A stretch of 54,343 nucleotides of DNA from Thermodesulfatator autotrophicus (GTDB taxonomy: Bacteria > Desulfobacterota > Thermodesulfobacteria > Thermodesulfobacteriales > Thermodesulfatatoraceae), in the NCBI RefSeq assembly GCF_001642325.1, contig NZ_LSFI01000014.1, positions 1 through 54,343 on the forward strand, in the 5' to 3' direction. Position numbers and translations under genes: made by a program. The notes beneath the pieces are model-generated. The model worked only from the letters and a program-made list of their open reading frames with translations. It made no database searches and was not told where the DNA came from. This document shows positions 45,501 to 54,343 of the stretch, piece by piece (the first letter of the stretch is position 1; the number at the start of each line of letters is the position of its first letter).

Positions 45501-46657
45501 TCAAGCCAGTGATAAATAAAAGGTTTAAAAAGCTCTAAAGCCATCTTCTTGGGAAGTCCGCACTGGTGCATCCTGAGCTCAGGCCCCACCACAATAACTG
45601 AACGACCAGAATAATCCACCCGTTTTCCAAGGAGGTTTTGACGGAAACGGCCCTGTTTTCCCTTAAGCATATCAGAAAGGCTTTTAAGAGGCCTGCGGTT
45701 AGGACCAGTGACCGGTCTTCCTCGACGACCATTATCAAAAAGGGTGTCAACAGCCTCTTGAAGCATGCGCATTTCATTGCGCACAATAATATCAGGGGCA
45801 TCAAGGTCCATCAGACGCTTAAGGCGGTTATTGCGGTTAATGACACGGCGATAAAGGTCGTTCAAGTCAGAGGTAGCAAAACGGCCACCTTCAAGGGGCA
45901 CAAGTGGCCTTAAATCTGGAGGAATAACCGGGATAACTTCAAGGATCATCCATTCAGGCTTATTGCCAGATTCTTTCAGGGCCTCAACTATGCGCAGACG
46001 CTTACCCAATTTTTTGCGTTTGGCCTCACTACGAGTCTTGGCCATTTCTTCACGCAGTTCCTTGGAAAGTTCCTCCAGATTGAGGTTCTGAAGAATGGTC
46101 CTAATAGCCTCGGCTCCAATGCCAATTTTGAACTTGGGACCGTGGGCCTGGAGAAGATTCTGGTATTCTTCCTCACTCAAAACCTTGCCTACCGGAACCT
46201 CAGGAATTTCACTTTCTGTAACCACAAAGCTTTCAAAATAAAGGACGCGTTCAAGCTCTTTTAAGGTCATATCAAGGAGAGCCCCGATTTTGCTGGGAAT
46301 GCTGCGCAGATACCATATATGAGCTACTGGTGCCGCGAGACTTATATGCCCCATTCTTTCACGGCGTACCTTACTCTGGATTACCTCAACACCGCACTTT
46401 TCACAGATTACACCGCGGTGTTTCATGCGCTTGTATTTTCCACATAGACATTCGTAATCTTTAACTGGCCCAAATATCTTGGCACAGAAAAGACCGTCTC
46501 TTTCAGGCTTTAAAGTCCGATAGTTTATGGTCTCAGGTTTTTTGACCTCCCCGTGGCTCCACTCAAGTATCTTTTCAGGAGAGGCCAGTCCAAGCCTTAT
46601 CGCTTTGATATTCATAGGATCCTTTGGCTTGGAAAAGTAAGAAAGGAGATCTTCCAT
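42554..46657 (-). CDS. rpoC: DNA-directed RNA polymerase beta' subunit
   Basis: About 1367 residues. The N-terminal zinc finger ([20 protein letters not shown]), the catalytic [15 protein letters not shown], the trigger-loop region and the second zinc site ([13 protein letters not shown]) are all present. I place the start at ATG 46657 behind AAAGGGG; a GTG three codons upstream is an alternative. It follows rpoB with a hairpin in the 56-base gap. Confidence 0.97.
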   Translation of the reverse strand: MEDLLSYFSKPKDPMNIKAIRLGLASPEKILEWSHGEVKKPETINYRTLKPERDGLFCAKIFGPVKDYECLCGKYKRMKHRGVICEKCGVEVIQSKVRRERMGHISLAAPVAHIWYLRSIPSKIGALLDMTLKELERVLYFESFVVTESEIPEVPVGKVLSEEEYQNLLQAHGPKFKIGIGAEAIRTILQNLNLEELSKELREEMAKTRSEAKRKKLGKRLRIVEALKESGNKPEWMILEVIPVIPPDLRPLVPLEGGRFATSDLNDLYRRVINRNNRLKRLMDLDAPDIIVRNEMRMLQEAVDTLFDNGRRGRPVTGPNRRPLKSLSDMLKGKQGRFRQNLLGKRVDYSGRSVIVVGPELRMHQCGLPKKMALELFKPFIYHWLEKNGHVTTIKSAKKMVEKEDPLVWDALDEIVKEHPIMLNRAPTLHRLGIQAFEPVLIDSKAIQLHPLVCVAYNADFDGDQMAVHVPLSVEAQTECRVLLLSTNNILLPASGIPVVYPTQDMVLGLFYITQERPFAKGEGRIFANREEAILAYEEGEVDLQAKVKIRMNGKLVDTTVGRVLFSTIVPEEIKFEEYNKPLAKKALQQLIDLSYRRAGAKKTVIFADKMKDMGYYFATKAALSICVDNMQIPAKKQTLLEEAEKKVREIWEQYQEGLITDGERYNKVVDVWATVTEQVTEEMIKEMETKEYVSPDGKKKVKGPSGNPLYIMAYSGARGSKDQIRQLAGMRGLMAKPTGEIIETPIKSNFREGLSVLEYFISTHGARKGLADTALKTANAGYLTRRLVDVAQDCTITEEDCHTIDGIEVGHLIEGGEIMEPVWDRVLGRVALEDVEDPVTGEILVRANEEIDEKAAEKLREAGIEKVTIRSVLTCQSKYGVCAKCYGRDLATGRLVEVGEAVGVIAAQSIGEPGTQLTMRTFHIGGTASRAAEQSEHRAQSQGIVKFINLRTVRTDKGYLVAMNRQGEIAIITPDGREKERYPVVYGARILVEEGQKVKPGDLLVEWDPFTIPIITEVSGRVKFGDIIEGVTVDEKTDPITGKVSIIVREYKHTDYRPRISIKDERGRTIKIPGKGHARYLLPVGAILTVNEGDEVKAGDIIAKIPRETTKTKDITGGLPRVAELFEARKPKEFAIISEIDGIVHFDKEIKGKRKLIIQPEVGDPKEYLIPKGKHIAVHEGDYVRAGEPLIEGSPNPHDILRVKGVKGLARFLVEEIQEVYRLQGVRINDKHFEVIVRQMLKKVKIREVGDTNFMLGELVDKTRFQEENERVLATGGRPAVAEPLILGITKASLAVESFLAAASFQETTKVLTEASLAGKVDYLRGLKENIIIGRLIPAGTGRVYYDMKEEQKAKKSSPAQAELAA

Positions 46658-46689
46658 ATCTTTCACCCCTTTAAAAAATTTTTAAAACC

Positions 46690-46705
46690 GCCCCCAAAAG
46701 GGGGC
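46690..46705 (-). other. Hairpin in the rpoB-rpoC gap
   Basis: GCCCCC, 4 bases, GGGGGC: a perfect 6-bp stem. On the minus strand it is followed by GGTTTTAAAAATTTTTT, so it looks partly like a terminator. It could tune rpoC relative to rpoB or be an RNA-processing signal. Confidence 0.55.
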
Positions 46706-46713
46706 TTTAAGTC

Positions 46714-49700
46714 CTATTCTTCTTCAATCATCTCAACGTCAAGGCAAAGCCCCTGAAGCTCCTTTACTAACACTTTGAAGCTTTCAGGAAGCCCGGCTTC
46801 AAGGAAGTTATTCCCCTTTACAATACGCTCATACATACGGGTTCTACCGGTAACGTCATCACTTTTAACTGTAAGAAACTCCTGTAGCGCGTAAGCTGCT
46901 CCGTAAGCCTCCATAGCCCAAACTTCCATCTCACCCAAACGCTGCCCACCAAACTGGGCCTTACCACCCAGCGGCTGCTGGGTAATAAGAGAATATGGCC
47001 CGGTAGAACGCGCGTGAATCTTATCTTCCACCAGGTGATGGAGTTTCAACATGTACATATAGCCAACGGTTACAGGCTCACGGAAAGGTTCTCCAGAAAG
47101 ACCGTCATAAAGAACCGTTTGCCCTGTCTCAGAGAGCCCTGCCAGCTTAAGTAATTTCTTGATTTGTGGTTCTTTGGCCCCGTCAAACACCGGTGAAGCC
47201 ATGGCTATACCGTCTTCAAAAGTGGCGGCAAAACGCAAGATATCCTCGTCGGTCTTATCTCTGAGAAACTCTTCAATCTCTTCTGGAGAAAAAATCTCCG
47301 CCAAAAACTGTTTTACCGCTTCTATCTGGTAAGCCTTAGCCAGCTCAGCAATCTTTCGACCGACTTCTTTAGAGGCCCAACCCAAGTGGGTCTCAAGAAT
47401 CTGCCCGATGTTCATACGAGAAGGGACTCCAAGAGGAGAAAGAACCATATCAACCGGCGTACCATCAGGCAGATAAGGCATATCTTCTATGGGTACCACT
47501 TTGGATACTACGCCTTTGTTTCCGTGACGGCCAGCCATCTTATCCCCGGGTTGAAGCTTCCGTTTCATGGCCACATAAACCTTGACCACCTTGAGCACAC
47601 CAGGAGGCAACTCATCACCCCTTTTCAGGCGATTAATGCGCTCTTCAATCTGCTTTCTTATCTCTGCCTCTTTGGCCTCGTAATCACGCAAGATATCTTC
47701 AACCACCGGGTCTTTTTTGCGGCCACCAGCGAGCTCCCGAATCTTGGTGAAAGGGACCTTGGCTAAAACTTCAGGCGTAATAGGTGCGCCTTTTTCTATA
47801 ACTACCTCACCCCTAACCTCTATCGTAGCGGCCGCAGCCTTTCCAGTAAGATGGCGCTCAAGACGCTTCAAAATACTCCGGCGCAGTACATCCAAAAATT
47901 CTTCCTGATCTTTGAGAAGTCTCGCAATCTCGCGGTCTTCTATTTCTTTTGCCCGGGCATCTTTTTCAAGGCCTTTACGGGTAAAGACTTTGGCGTCAAT
48001 AACAATACCTTCAATGCCGGGAGGCACCCTCAGAGAAGTGTCTTTAACGTCGCTTGCCTTTTCACCAAAAATGGCCCTGAGAAGTTTTTCCTCAGGGGAA
48101 AGCTGAGTCTCTCCTTTAGGTGTAACCTTACCCACCAGAATATCGCCTGGTTTTACGTAAGCCCCTACCTTGACAATACCGCTTGCATCAAGGCGCTCCA
48201 AAGCTTCTTCGCCTACGTTTGGGATATCGCGGGTAATCTCTTCACGACCTAGTTTGGTCTCCCGAGCTACACACTCAAACTCTTCAATATGAATGGAAGT
48301 AAAAACATCATCTCGCACCAAACGCTCAGAAATAACAATAGAGTCTTCAAAGTTGTAACCACGCCAGGGCATAAAAGCCACTAAAATATTTTTCCCCAGG
48401 GCAATTTCTCCCTTGCTAGTGGAAGGGCCATCCACTAATACCTGACCCTTTTTTATCCTCTGGCCTATTTCCACCACTGGTTTCTGGGTAAAAGTAGTGT
48501 TCTGGTTAGACTTACGCCACTTAATAAGTTTATAAATCTTTACTTCTGGGATATCTCCGTTTTCACTTTCATAGCGCACCACCAAACGGGTAGCATCAAG
48601 GTCTTCAACCACCCCGTCAGCTTCGGCGACAATGGTAAACCCTGAGTCACGAGCCACATACTTTTCCATACCTGTTCCCACCAGAGGGGCCTCGGTGCGA
48701 ATAAGAGGCACCGCCTGACGCTGCATGTTTGACCCCATAAGCGCCCGGTTGGCGTCGTCGTGTTCAAGAAAAGGAATCAGTGAAGCAGAAACACTCACCA
48801 CCTGAACTGGTGTAAGGTCAATAAAGTTAACCTGCTCTCGCGGGGCCATGATAAAGTCTCCTGCCTTACGCGCTGGAACAAGCTCCTGAACAATATTTCC
48901 CTCTTCGTCTATATCTATGGTGGCCTGAGCTATAACGTGGTCCCCTTCATCAAGAGCGCTCATATAAACTACTTCATCAGTTACTTTACCATTTATTACC
49001 TTGCGATAAGGAGTCTCAATAAAACCATAGCGATTTACCTTGGCATAAGTGGTAAGAGAAACGATAAGTCCGATATTCGGGCCTTCTGGTGTCTCAATAG
49101 GACATATTCGGCCGTAATGGGTGTGATGAACGTCACGCACTTCAAAGCCTGCCCGTTCTCTGGTAAGCCCTCCAGGACCAAGAGCCGAAAGGCGGCGCTT
49201 GTGAGTCATCATGGAAAGAGGGTTGGTCTGGTCCATAAACTGGGAAAGCTGGCCCTGGCCAAAAAACTCTCTTAAAGCCGAAGTAACAGGCTTGGGATTT
49301 ATCAGGTCATTAGGCATAAGGGCTTCAACGTCCTGCAAGGTCATGCGCTCGCGAATAGCCCTTTCCATACGCACCAGGCCCACTCGCATCTGGTTCTCTA
49401 CAAGCTCACCTACAGAGCGTACCCGCCGGTTACCAAGGTGGTCAATATCATCCACCGGCCCCTCAGTTTCTTTGAGATATATGAGATGTTTCAAAGTGGC
49501 CAGGATATCTTCCTTGGTAAGAACTCGAACATTTATGGGGATATCAAGGCCAAGGCGTTTATTCATTTTATAGCGCCCTACCTCTGAAAGGTCATAGGTG
49601 CTGGGGTCAAAAAAGAGTGACTGGAAGTAAGCCTTGGCCACTTCCAAATTAGCCGGGCTCGAAGGACGAAGACGACGATAAATCTCTATCAAAGCCTCTT

Positions 49701-50805
49701 CTTGAGTATGAGCTTTATCTAAAGTTAGGGTATCCCTTAAACAGGGTGTATGGCGATGAAGACTCATAAAAAGACATTCTATTTCCTCTATGCCTGCTTC
49801 CCTCAGCCTCTCAAGTGTTTCTTTATCTATTACCGAGTTACAGGAAACAATTACCTCACCAGTATTAGGGTCTATTACGTCTCTGGCCACCACCTTGCCC
49901 AAAAATTCCTCTTCAGGCACAGGAATAGTTTTAAGGCCTGCTTCCTGAATACGTTTAAGGGCGGCTTTAGTAATTTTACGACCTTTCTTTAAAATCACTT
50001 CGCCAGTATCTGGATGATGGATATCAAGAAGGGCCTTTTGCCCCAGTAAAATTTCAGGGTTTACTTCTTTTTCAATGCGGTTAGGCTTTATGATGTATTT
50101 TTCTATAGGATAAAAAGTAGTAAGGATCTCTTCGGTAGAAAGCCCAAGGGCCTTGAGAAAGGTTGTGACCGGGAAACGCCTGCGGCGGTCAATACGAACA
50201 TATAAATAATCCCGGTGATCAAACTCAAAATCAAGCCAGGAACCACGAGTAGGAATAACCCTGGCAGAATAAAGGACCTTTCCGCTGGCGTGAGTTTTCC
50301 CCTTATCATGATCAAAAAAGATACCAGGTGAACGCTGTAGCTGGTTAACCACTACTCGCTCAGTGCCATTTATGATGAAAAGCCCGTCTTCGGTCATTAG
50401 AGGCACGGTGCCAAAGTATATTTCCTGTTCTTTAATGTCGCGAATGCTCTTGTCACCAGTATCAGGATCAATGTCATAAGTAAGCAAACGGACCCTTAAC
50501 CGCATGGGGGCTTCGTAGGTGAGGCCCTTTTCGCGACATTCATCAGGAGTGTATTTGGGAGGAAGGATGGAATAATCAACAAATTCAAGTTCACAGCTAC
50601 CAGTATAATCCACGATAGGAAATACGCTTTTTAAAGCTCCTTGAATGCCTATTTCTTCTCTAGCCTCAGGAGCAACGTCGGCTTGCAAAAAACGCTTGTA
50701 AGATTCTCTTTGAATGGCTATAAGATAAGGCACATCCATAATAGGTTTTACACGGCCAAAATTTTTGCGAACTCGCTCAGGAATGATAGTAAAATCTTGT
50801 GACAT
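46714..50805 (-). CDS. rpoB: DNA-directed RNA polymerase beta subunit
   Basis: 1363 residues, in the range of proteobacterial-type RpoB with its large insertions. Typical blocks are [29 protein letters not shown] (split across the rifampicin region) and [17 protein letters not shown] 50805 has GGGAGG upstream. It follows rplL after 97 bases that contain a strong hairpin. Confidence 0.97.
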   Translation of the reverse strand: MSQDFTIIPERVRKNFGRVKPIMDVPYLIAIQRESYKRFLQADVAPEAREEIGIQGALKSVFPIVDYTGSCELEFVDYSILPPKYTPDECREKGLTYEAPMRLRVRLLTYDIDPDTGDKSIRDIKEQEIYFGTVPLMTEDGLFIINGTERVVVNQLQRSPGIFFDHDKGKTHASGKVLYSARVIPTRGSWLDFEFDHRDYLYVRIDRRRRFPVTTFLKALGLSTEEILTTFYPIEKYIIKPNRIEKEVNPEILLGQKALLDIHHPDTGEVILKKGRKITKAALKRIQEAGLKTIPVPEEEFLGKVVARDVIDPNTGEVIVSCNSVIDKETLERLREAGIEEIECLFMSLHRHTPCLRDTLTLDKAHTQEEALIEIYRRLRPSSPANLEVAKAYFQSLFFDPSTYDLSEVGRYKMNKRLGLDIPINVRVLTKEDILATLKHLIYLKETEGPVDDIDHLGNRRVRSVGELVENQMRVGLVRMERAIRERMTLQDVEALMPNDLINPKPVTSALREFFGQGQLSQFMDQTNPLSMMTHKRRLSALGPGGLTRERAGFEVRDVHHTHYGRICPIETPEGPNIGLIVSLTTYAKVNRYGFIETPYRKVINGKVTDEVVYMSALDEGDHVIAQATIDIDEEGNIVQELVPARKAGDFIMAPREQVNFIDLTPVQVVSVSASLIPFLEHDDANRALMGSNMQRQAVPLIRTEAPLVGTGMEKYVARDSGFTIVAEADGVVEDLDATRLVVRYESENGDIPEVKIYKLIKWRKSNQNTTFTQKPVVEIGQRIKKGQVLVDGPSTSKGEIALGKNILVAFMPWRGYNFEDSIVISERLVRDDVFTSIHIEEFECVARETKLGREEITRDIPNVGEEALERLDASGIVKVGAYVKPGDILVGKVTPKGETQLSPEEKLLRAIFGEKASDVKDTSLRVPPGIEGIVIDAKVFTRKGLEKDARAKEIEDREIARLLKDQEEFLDVLRRSILKRLERHLTGKAAAATIEVRGEVVIEKGAPITPEVLAKVPFTKIRELAGGRKKDPVVEDILRDYEAKEAEIRKQIEERINRLKRGDELPPGVLKVVKVYVAMKRKLQPGDKMAGRHGNKGVVSKVVPIEDMPYLPDGTPVDMVLSPLGVPSRMNIGQILETHLGWASKEVGRKIAELAKAYQIEAVKQFLAEIFSPEEIEEFLRDKTDEDILRFAATFEDGIAMASPVFDGAKEPQIKKLLKLAGLSETGQTVLYDGLSGEPFREPVTVGYMYMLKLHHLVEDKIHARSTGPYSLITQQPLGGKAQFGGQRLGEMEVWAMEAYGAAYALQEFLTVKSDDVTGRTRMYERIVKGNNFLEAGLPESFKVLVKELQGLCLDVEMIEEE

Positions 50806-50844
50806 AGGCTTTCGCCTCCCCTAAGAAATGATAAAACGCAAGAT

Positions 50845-50875
50845 GGGACCTTCCTCTTTAGCGAGGACAGGTCCC
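50845..50875 (-). other. Two-step hairpin in the rplL-rpoB gap
   Basis: GGGACC pairs with GGTCCC and, inside, CCTC with GAGG. This gap in many bacteria has an attenuator or RNase III processing site that sets the ratio of ribosomal protein to polymerase. No long T run follows. Confidence 0.55.
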
Positions 50876-50902
50876 TTCTTAAACTATATAAAAAACTATT
50901 TT

Positions 50903-51292
50903 TTACTTAATTTCAACCTTTGCGCCAGCTTCCTCAAGACGTTTTTTGAGTTCTTCAGCCTCTTCTTTAGAGACACCTTCTTTAACTGGCTTGGGTGCAC
51001 TTTCAACAAGCTCTTTGGCTTCCTTAAGACCAAGGCCGGTAATGGCTCTTACTTCTTTAATTACCTGGATCTTATTACCAGTTACTCCCGCAAGAATTAC
51101 GTCAAATTCGGTCTTTTCTTCAGCAGGAGCCGCTTCAGCCCCAGGGGCAGCGCCAGGAGCCGCCGCCACTGCGGCTACCGGTGCTGCAGCTGAAACACCA
51201 AACTTGTCTTCAAGTTCCTTAATAAATTCAGCCAATTCAAGAACCGTCATATTGCTGATAAATTCAATTACTTCTTCTTTGGTTACTGCCAT
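50903..51292 (-). CDS. rplL: Ribosomal protein bL12 (L7/L12)
   Basis: 129 residues. N-terminal dimer domain, an Ala/Pro-rich hinge ([20 protein letters not shown]) and the C-terminal factor-binding domain ([20 protein letters not shown]). It forms the ribosome stalk on L10. 25 bases after rplJ. Confidence 0.98.
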   Translation of the reverse strand: MAVTKEEVIEFISNMTVLELAEFIKELEDKFGVSAAAPVAAVAAAPGAAPGAEAAPAEEKTEFDVILAGVTGNKIQVIKEVRAITGLGLKEAKELVESAPKPVKEGVSKEEAEELKKRLEEAGAKVEIK

Positions 51293-51317
51293 TTTAAACT
51301 CCTCCTTTTGCTAAATT

Positions 51318-51848
51318 TTAAGCCGCTTCTTCGGCCTTTTTTTCTTTAATGGCATTAAGAGCAAACAAGAAATTACGCGGTACAGCTGCCAGGAGCTGTA
51401 CAAACTGAGCCATTGGTGCCTGCAAGAGCCCAAGGAGCTGGGCCATAAGCACCTCGCGCGGTGGCACTTTGGCCAGGGCTTCAAGGGAAGCCGCCTCTAT
51501 CGGCTTGCCACCAAGGACTCCTCCGCGGTTAATTAAACTTTCATGCTCCTTGGCAAACTCCACCAGAACTTTGGCTACTTCTACCGGGTCTTCATAGCAA
51601 ATAGCCACCCCGGTAGGACCCTCAATAAACTCCTGCAAAGGCTCAGCAGGAGTCCCACTGCTGGCCATCCTCAGGAGAGTATTTTTGACCACCTGATAAC
51701 GTGCTCCCTTTTCCCTTAACTTTTTACGCAATTCATTGCTTTCTTCAGCGGTCATAGCGCGGAAGGTGGTCACAAATACGGCGGGAACTTCCTCAAATTC
51801 TTTACGTAATTTCTGGACTATTTCTTCTTTCTGTTTTCTAGTAAGCAA
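51318..51848 (-). CDS. rplJ: Ribosomal protein uL10
   Basis: 176 residues from TTG 51848 (GGGGGGAG upstream), opening LTRKQKEEIVQKLRKEF, the usual L10 start and length. A longer frame to 51887 would extend into the leader hairpin. It anchors the L12 stalk and, with L12, represses its own leader. Confidence 0.93.
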   Translation of the reverse strand: MLTRKQKEEIVQKLRKEFEEVPAVFVTTFRAMTAEESNELRKKLREKGARYQVVKNTLLRMASSGTPAEPLQEFIEGPTGVAICYEDPVEVAKVLVEFAKEHESLINRGGVLGGKPIEAASLEALAKVPPREVLMAQLLGLLQAPMAQFVQLLAAVPRNFLFALNAIKEKKAEEAA

Positions 51849-52027
51849 TCGTCTCTCCCCCCTTTCCTTTGACATTAGTAATGTCAAAGGCAGAGGCCAC
51901 CCATGGTCTAGGTAGGCCGGATCAACTGATCCGATTAAACACCCTGGGTGTACCTACTGTCTTTGACTGGCCTTTCGGCCCGCGACCTCCCGGGGGACTC
52001 TACCGGGAAATCACAATTATTTTAGGA
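51849..52027 (-). promoter_or_regulatory. Ribosomal protein L10 leader
   Basis: Leader of rplJL. On the minus strand a three-way junction is closed by GTAGG/CCTAC, with arms ACACCC/GGGTGT and CGGATCA/TGATCCG, the L10-binding fold. Closer to rplJ lies a perfect 11-bp inverted repeat (CTTTGACATTA at 51867-51877 and TAATGTCAAAG at 51879-51889). An extra GTCAAAG (minus strand, 51961-51967) upstream can pair with its middle segment, which allows two exclusive folds. L10-L12 binding would then repress translation. Confidence 0.8.
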
Positions 52028-52744
52028 CTAATCTCGCCCGTATTTTTCAAGCAAATCTTTTACCGCCGCGGGGTCTATTTTAATGCCAGGCCCCATGGTG
52101 GTAGAAATGGTAATATTTTTTATGTATTGTCCCTTGGCTCCAGATGGCTTGGCTTTGATTATAGCGTCAAAAAATGCCGCTAAATTTTCAAGAATCTTTT
52201 GGGGACCAAAAGATACCCGACCTACAGGAGCATGTACCACCCCGGCTCTATCTACTTTAAAGTCTATCTTACCAGACTTGATATCTTTCACCGCCTTAGC
52301 CACATCCCAAGTAACAGTTCCTGTTTTGGCACTGGGCATTAGGCCGCGAGGCCCGAGAATCTTTCCGATACGGCCTACCAGAGGCATCATATCGGGAGTG
52401 GCTACGGCCTTATCAAACTCAAGCCAGCCATCCTGAATCTTTTTAACCAGGTCTTCAGCCCCCACGTAATCTGCTCCTGCTGCCTCTGCTTCCTTTGCCT
52501 TATCTCCCTTGGCAAAGACTGCCACCCTAGGCGCCTTACCAGTTCCATGGGGAAGAACCACCGAACCACGAACCATCTGGTCGGCGTGACGAGGATCTAC
52601 ACCTAAAACCACCGCCACGTCAACACTTTCATCAAACTTGGCGTAAGCATTTTCAAGGGCCAACTTTACCGCTTCTTCAAAGTCATATCTTTTAGAGCGA
52701 TCTATCTTAGCTAAAGCGTTTGCATACTTTTTTCCACGTGCCAT
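52028..52744 (-). CDS. rplA: Ribosomal protein uL1
   Basis: 238 residues. Opens [20 protein letters not shown], later [21 protein letters not shown], the L1 signature. Binds 23S rRNA at the L1 stalk. Follows rplK after 3 bases. Confidence 0.98.
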   Translation of the reverse strand: MARGKKYANALAKIDRSKRYDFEEAVKLALENAYAKFDESVDVAVVLGVDPRHADQMVRGSVVLPHGTGKAPRVAVFAKGDKAKEAEAAGADYVGAEDLVKKIQDGWLEFDKAVATPDMMPLVGRIGKILGPRGLMPSAKTGTVTWDVAKAVKDIKSGKIDFKVDRAGVVHAPVGRVSFGPQKILENLAAFFDAIIKAKPSGAKGQYIKNITISTTMGPGIKIDPAAVKDLLEKYGRD

Positions 52745-52747
52745 TTT

Positions 52748-53176
52748 TTACCCCTCTACAATTTCTATTCCCATACTACGAGCTGTACCTTCAATGGTAC
52801 GCATAGCCGCTTCTAAATCTGCCGCCTGAAGGTCTGGCATTTTTATCTTGGCGATTTCTTCTACTTGCTTTTTGGTCACCTGCCCAACCTTTTCCCGCTT
52901 GGGATCAGAAGCACCCTTTTCTATACCAGCAGCTTTTTTCAGCAAAACCGAGGCAGGAGGTGTTTTTAAAATAAAGGTGAATGAGCGGTCAGCATATACG
53001 GTAATAACCGCTGGAATAATCATTCCTTCCTGGCCTTTAGTTTTAGCGTTAAAGGCCTTACAAAATTCCATTATGTTAACACCATGCTGACCAAGCGCTG
53101 GCCCCACTGGAGGAGACGGGTTAGCTTGACCTGCAGGGAGCTGTAGCTTAATAACTGCTATTACTTTTTTGGCCAT
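52748..53176 (-). CDS. rplK: Ribosomal protein uL11
   Basis: 142 residues. Signature [20 protein letters not shown], then the C-terminal RNA-binding domain. 18 bases after nusG. Confidence 0.98.
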   Translation of the reverse strand: MAKKVIAVIKLQLPAGQANPSPPVGPALGQHGVNIMEFCKAFNAKTKGQEGMIIPAVITVYADRSFTFILKTPPASVLLKKAAGIEKGASDPKREKVGQVTKKQVEEIAKIKMPDLQAADLEAAMRTIEGTARSMGIEIVEG

Positions 53177-53194
53177 CTTTACCTCACCCCAATA

Positions 53195-53722
53195 TTAAAT
53201 TTTCTGCACGTGTGCAAACTCCAACTCCACCGGAGTTTCTCGCCCAAAAATACTGACTAAAACTTTAACTTTACCCTTATCAGGCTTAACTTCTGTTACC
53301 ACTCCATGGAAGTTAGCAAATGGTCCCTGAGTAACACGAACTCTATCGCCTTCCTGGAACTGATATCTGGGCTTAGGCTTAATCTCTGAAACCTTAAGCC
53401 GTTCAATTATTTTTTGAGCTTCCTCTTCCCGTAAAGGCAGAGGTTTTTCTCCGCCCATAAAACCTACTACTTTATCTATACTTCTAATGACTTCAAATAC
53501 CTTTTCATCAGGCTCGGCCTTAACAAGTAAATAGCCAGGATAAAAGCGCCTGGCTACCGGACCTGACGCAAGACCTATAATTTCAATAATTTTTTCTGGC
53601 GGCACTACTATTTCAGACACCTTTTCAGACAGACCCGCCGCCTCCAAAGCTTCTTTAATCTTTTGGCCTATTTCCCGTTCAAATCCAGCGAATACGTGAA
53701 CTACAAACCATTGCTGCGCCAT
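53195..53722 (-). CDS. nusG: Transcription elongation factor NusG
   Basis: 175 residues. NGN domain (opening QWFVVHVFAGFEREIGQKI) and KOW domain (QEGDRVRVTQGPFANFHGVV) in the usual order and length. Couples RNA polymerase with Rho and the ribosome. Directly follows secE. Confidence 0.97.
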   Translation of the reverse strand: MAQQWFVVHVFAGFEREIGQKIKEALEAAGLSEKVSEIVVPPEKIIEIIGLASGPVARRFYPGYLLVKAEPDEKVFEVIRSIDKVVGFMGGEKPLPLREEEAQKIIERLKVSEIKPKPRYQFQEGDRVRVTQGPFANFHGVVTEVKPDKGKVKVLVSIFGRETPVELEFAHVQKI

Positions 53723-53723
53723 C

Positions 53724-54023
53724 TTAGTAAACCAACCATTGAACTAATTTAGAAAGAATCATATCAACTAAACCCAGATAAAAAGAAATAAAAAGCGTAA
53801 AACTAACTACAGCCGTAGTAGTGGCCACAGTCTCTTTACGAGTCGGCCAGGTAATCTTTTTAAATTCAACCTTAACTTCTAACAAAAAGTTTTTGGCCTT
53901 CTGAAAAAAATTCTCTTCCCTCTGTAAAGGAACAACTTTAGCCTCTACCTTATCACTTTTAGTAGAGACTCCCGCTCCTGAAATCGACGACATCCGCTGT
54001 TTTCTAGTCCTTCTCTTGGCCAT
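53724..54023 (-). CDS. secE: Preprotein translocase subunit SecE
   Basis: 99 residues with a charged N-terminal extension of about 35 residues before the core (FLLEVKVEFKKITWPTRKET), then one membrane helix (VVSFTLFISFYLGLVDMIL). It is the small essential SecYEG subunit. I chose ATG 54023 behind GGGAGAGAGG; a TTG 12 bases upstream is possible. Confidence 0.95.
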   Translation of the reverse strand: MAKRRTRKQRMSSISGAGVSTKSDKVEAKVVPLQREENFFQKAKNFLLEVKVEFKKITWPTRKETVATTTAVVSFTLFISFYLGLVDMILSKLVQWLVY

Positions 54024-54045
54024 CCTCTCTCCCAAACAAGAAAAA

Positions 54046-54122
54046 TGGCAGGCCAGGAGGGATTCGAACCCCCAACCCCCGGATTTGGAGTCCGGTGCTC
54101 TAGCCGTTCGAGCTACTGGCCT
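54046..54122 (-). tRNA. tRNA-Trp (anticodon CCA)
   Basis: 77 bases with encoded CCA. Acceptor AGGCCAG/CTGGCCT, anticodon stem CCGGA/TCCGG with loop CTCCAAA (anticodon CCA), T arm GGTTCGAAT. Placed between rpmG and secE, a common order. Confidence 0.95.
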
Positions 54123-54125
54123 GCA

Positions 54126-54296
54126 CTATTTAACTTTAACTTCCCTGTGAACCGTATGCTTACGATCCCAGGGACAATATTTTTTCAATTCTAACTTGTC
54201 CGGTGTGTTCCTTCTGTTTTTTGTGGTCGTATAATTACGACGCTTACAAACAGTACATTGCAAGTGAATAGTAATACGAACATCAGACTTTGCCAT
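54126..54296 (-). CDS. rpmG: Ribosomal protein bL33
   Basis: 56 residues, too short for a usual length cut-off. Sequence opens [17 protein letters not shown] and ends HREVKVK, with CxxC at 14-17 and a Cys at 41 (CPWD). It is the partly zinc-binding L33 form; the fourth Cys of the full zinc set is missing. Confidence 0.93.
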   Translation of the reverse strand: MAKSDVRITIHLQCTVCKRRNYTTTKNRRNTPDKLELKKYCPWDRKHTVHREVKVK

Positions 54297-54313
54297 GATC
54301 AATCACCCTTTTA

Positions 54314-54343
54314 CTATTCCAAAATCTTGGTAACAACACCTGC
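54314..54343 (-). CDS. tuf: Elongation factor Tu, 3' end (cut by window edge)
   Basis: The last ten codons read AGVVTKILE and TAG, the usual C-terminus of EF-Tu. The order tuf-rpmG-trnW-secE is classic. Confidence 0.8.
   Translation of the reverse strand, partial: AGVVTKILE

Overview
The window looks like chromosomal DNA of a Gram-negative, anaerobic, respiring bacterium. It carries an Lgt lipoprotein pathway, an outer-membrane beta-barrel, a Tat system, AsmA, many c-type cytochromes and a classical rpoBC/ribosomal-protein block. The gene content (periplasmic nitrate reductase with a NapM-type cytochrome, an octaheme hydroxylamine-oxidoreductase-like cytochrome, an XXXCH protein, a PilSR-like pair, a PEP-CTERM protein) and the moderate GC fit the Thermodesulfobacteriota/'delta' lineages, perhaps near Thermodesulfatator or Thermosulfurimonas. 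That placement is inference from gene content, not from a search.

Layout. 1-6.1 kb: two chemoreceptors (minus strand), each behind a sigma-28-like promoter; a ribbon-helix-helix/RelE toxin-antitoxin pair whose toxin is broken by a -1 frame change; an orphan pyruvate-kinase C-terminal domain; a tandem HD/HD-GYP protein. 6.4-11.4 kb: serS, a Ca/Na antiporter, lgt, a REP-associated transposase (RAYT) surrounded and invaded by its candidate repeat core, and a metallophosphoesterase. 11.5-21.7 kb: a nitrogen-respiration island. It holds an octaheme cytochrome plus NapC/NirT quinol dehydrogenase (minus), a divergent heme-c sensor kinase and OmpR-type regulator (plus), then napH, napG, napD, a porin, napA and a NapM-like lipoprotein cytochrome (minus). 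22-26.6 kb: an XXXCH protein and the iron genes feoB, fetA, fetB. 27-31.7 kb: an operon tkt-tatC-tatA-murU-like-amgK-like. 32-36.1 kb: a PEP-CTERM protein behind a sigma-54 promoter, and a PilSR-like pair. 36.2-42.3 kb: an unknown protein, tRNA-Pro, a giant AsmA protein, a stand-alone LigD phosphoesterase domain, a FlhG-like ATPase and a diguanylate cyclase. 42.5 kb to the end: rpoC, rpoB, rplL, rplJ (with an L10 leader), rplA, rplK, nusG, secE, tRNA-Trp, rpmG and the last codons of tuf.

How the genes work together. NapA would reduce nitrate to nitrite, fed by NapGH and small cytochromes. The octaheme cytochrome with its NapC-type partner is the natural candidate for reducing nitrite to ammonium, since no nrfA, napB or separate napC is present in the window. 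The kinase/regulator pair lies between the two operons. A TGTAA direct repeat with 11-bp period, the layout bound by OmpR/PhoB regulators, lies upstream of both the hao and nap promoters, suggesting one circuit controls both. TatA and TatC, also in the window, would export NapA and NapG.

At least two repeat families are scattered through the intergenic spaces: a GGGACAGGC family linked to the RAYT gene, and a larger GCCAC/GTGGC hairpin family in six places, mostly at operon ends.
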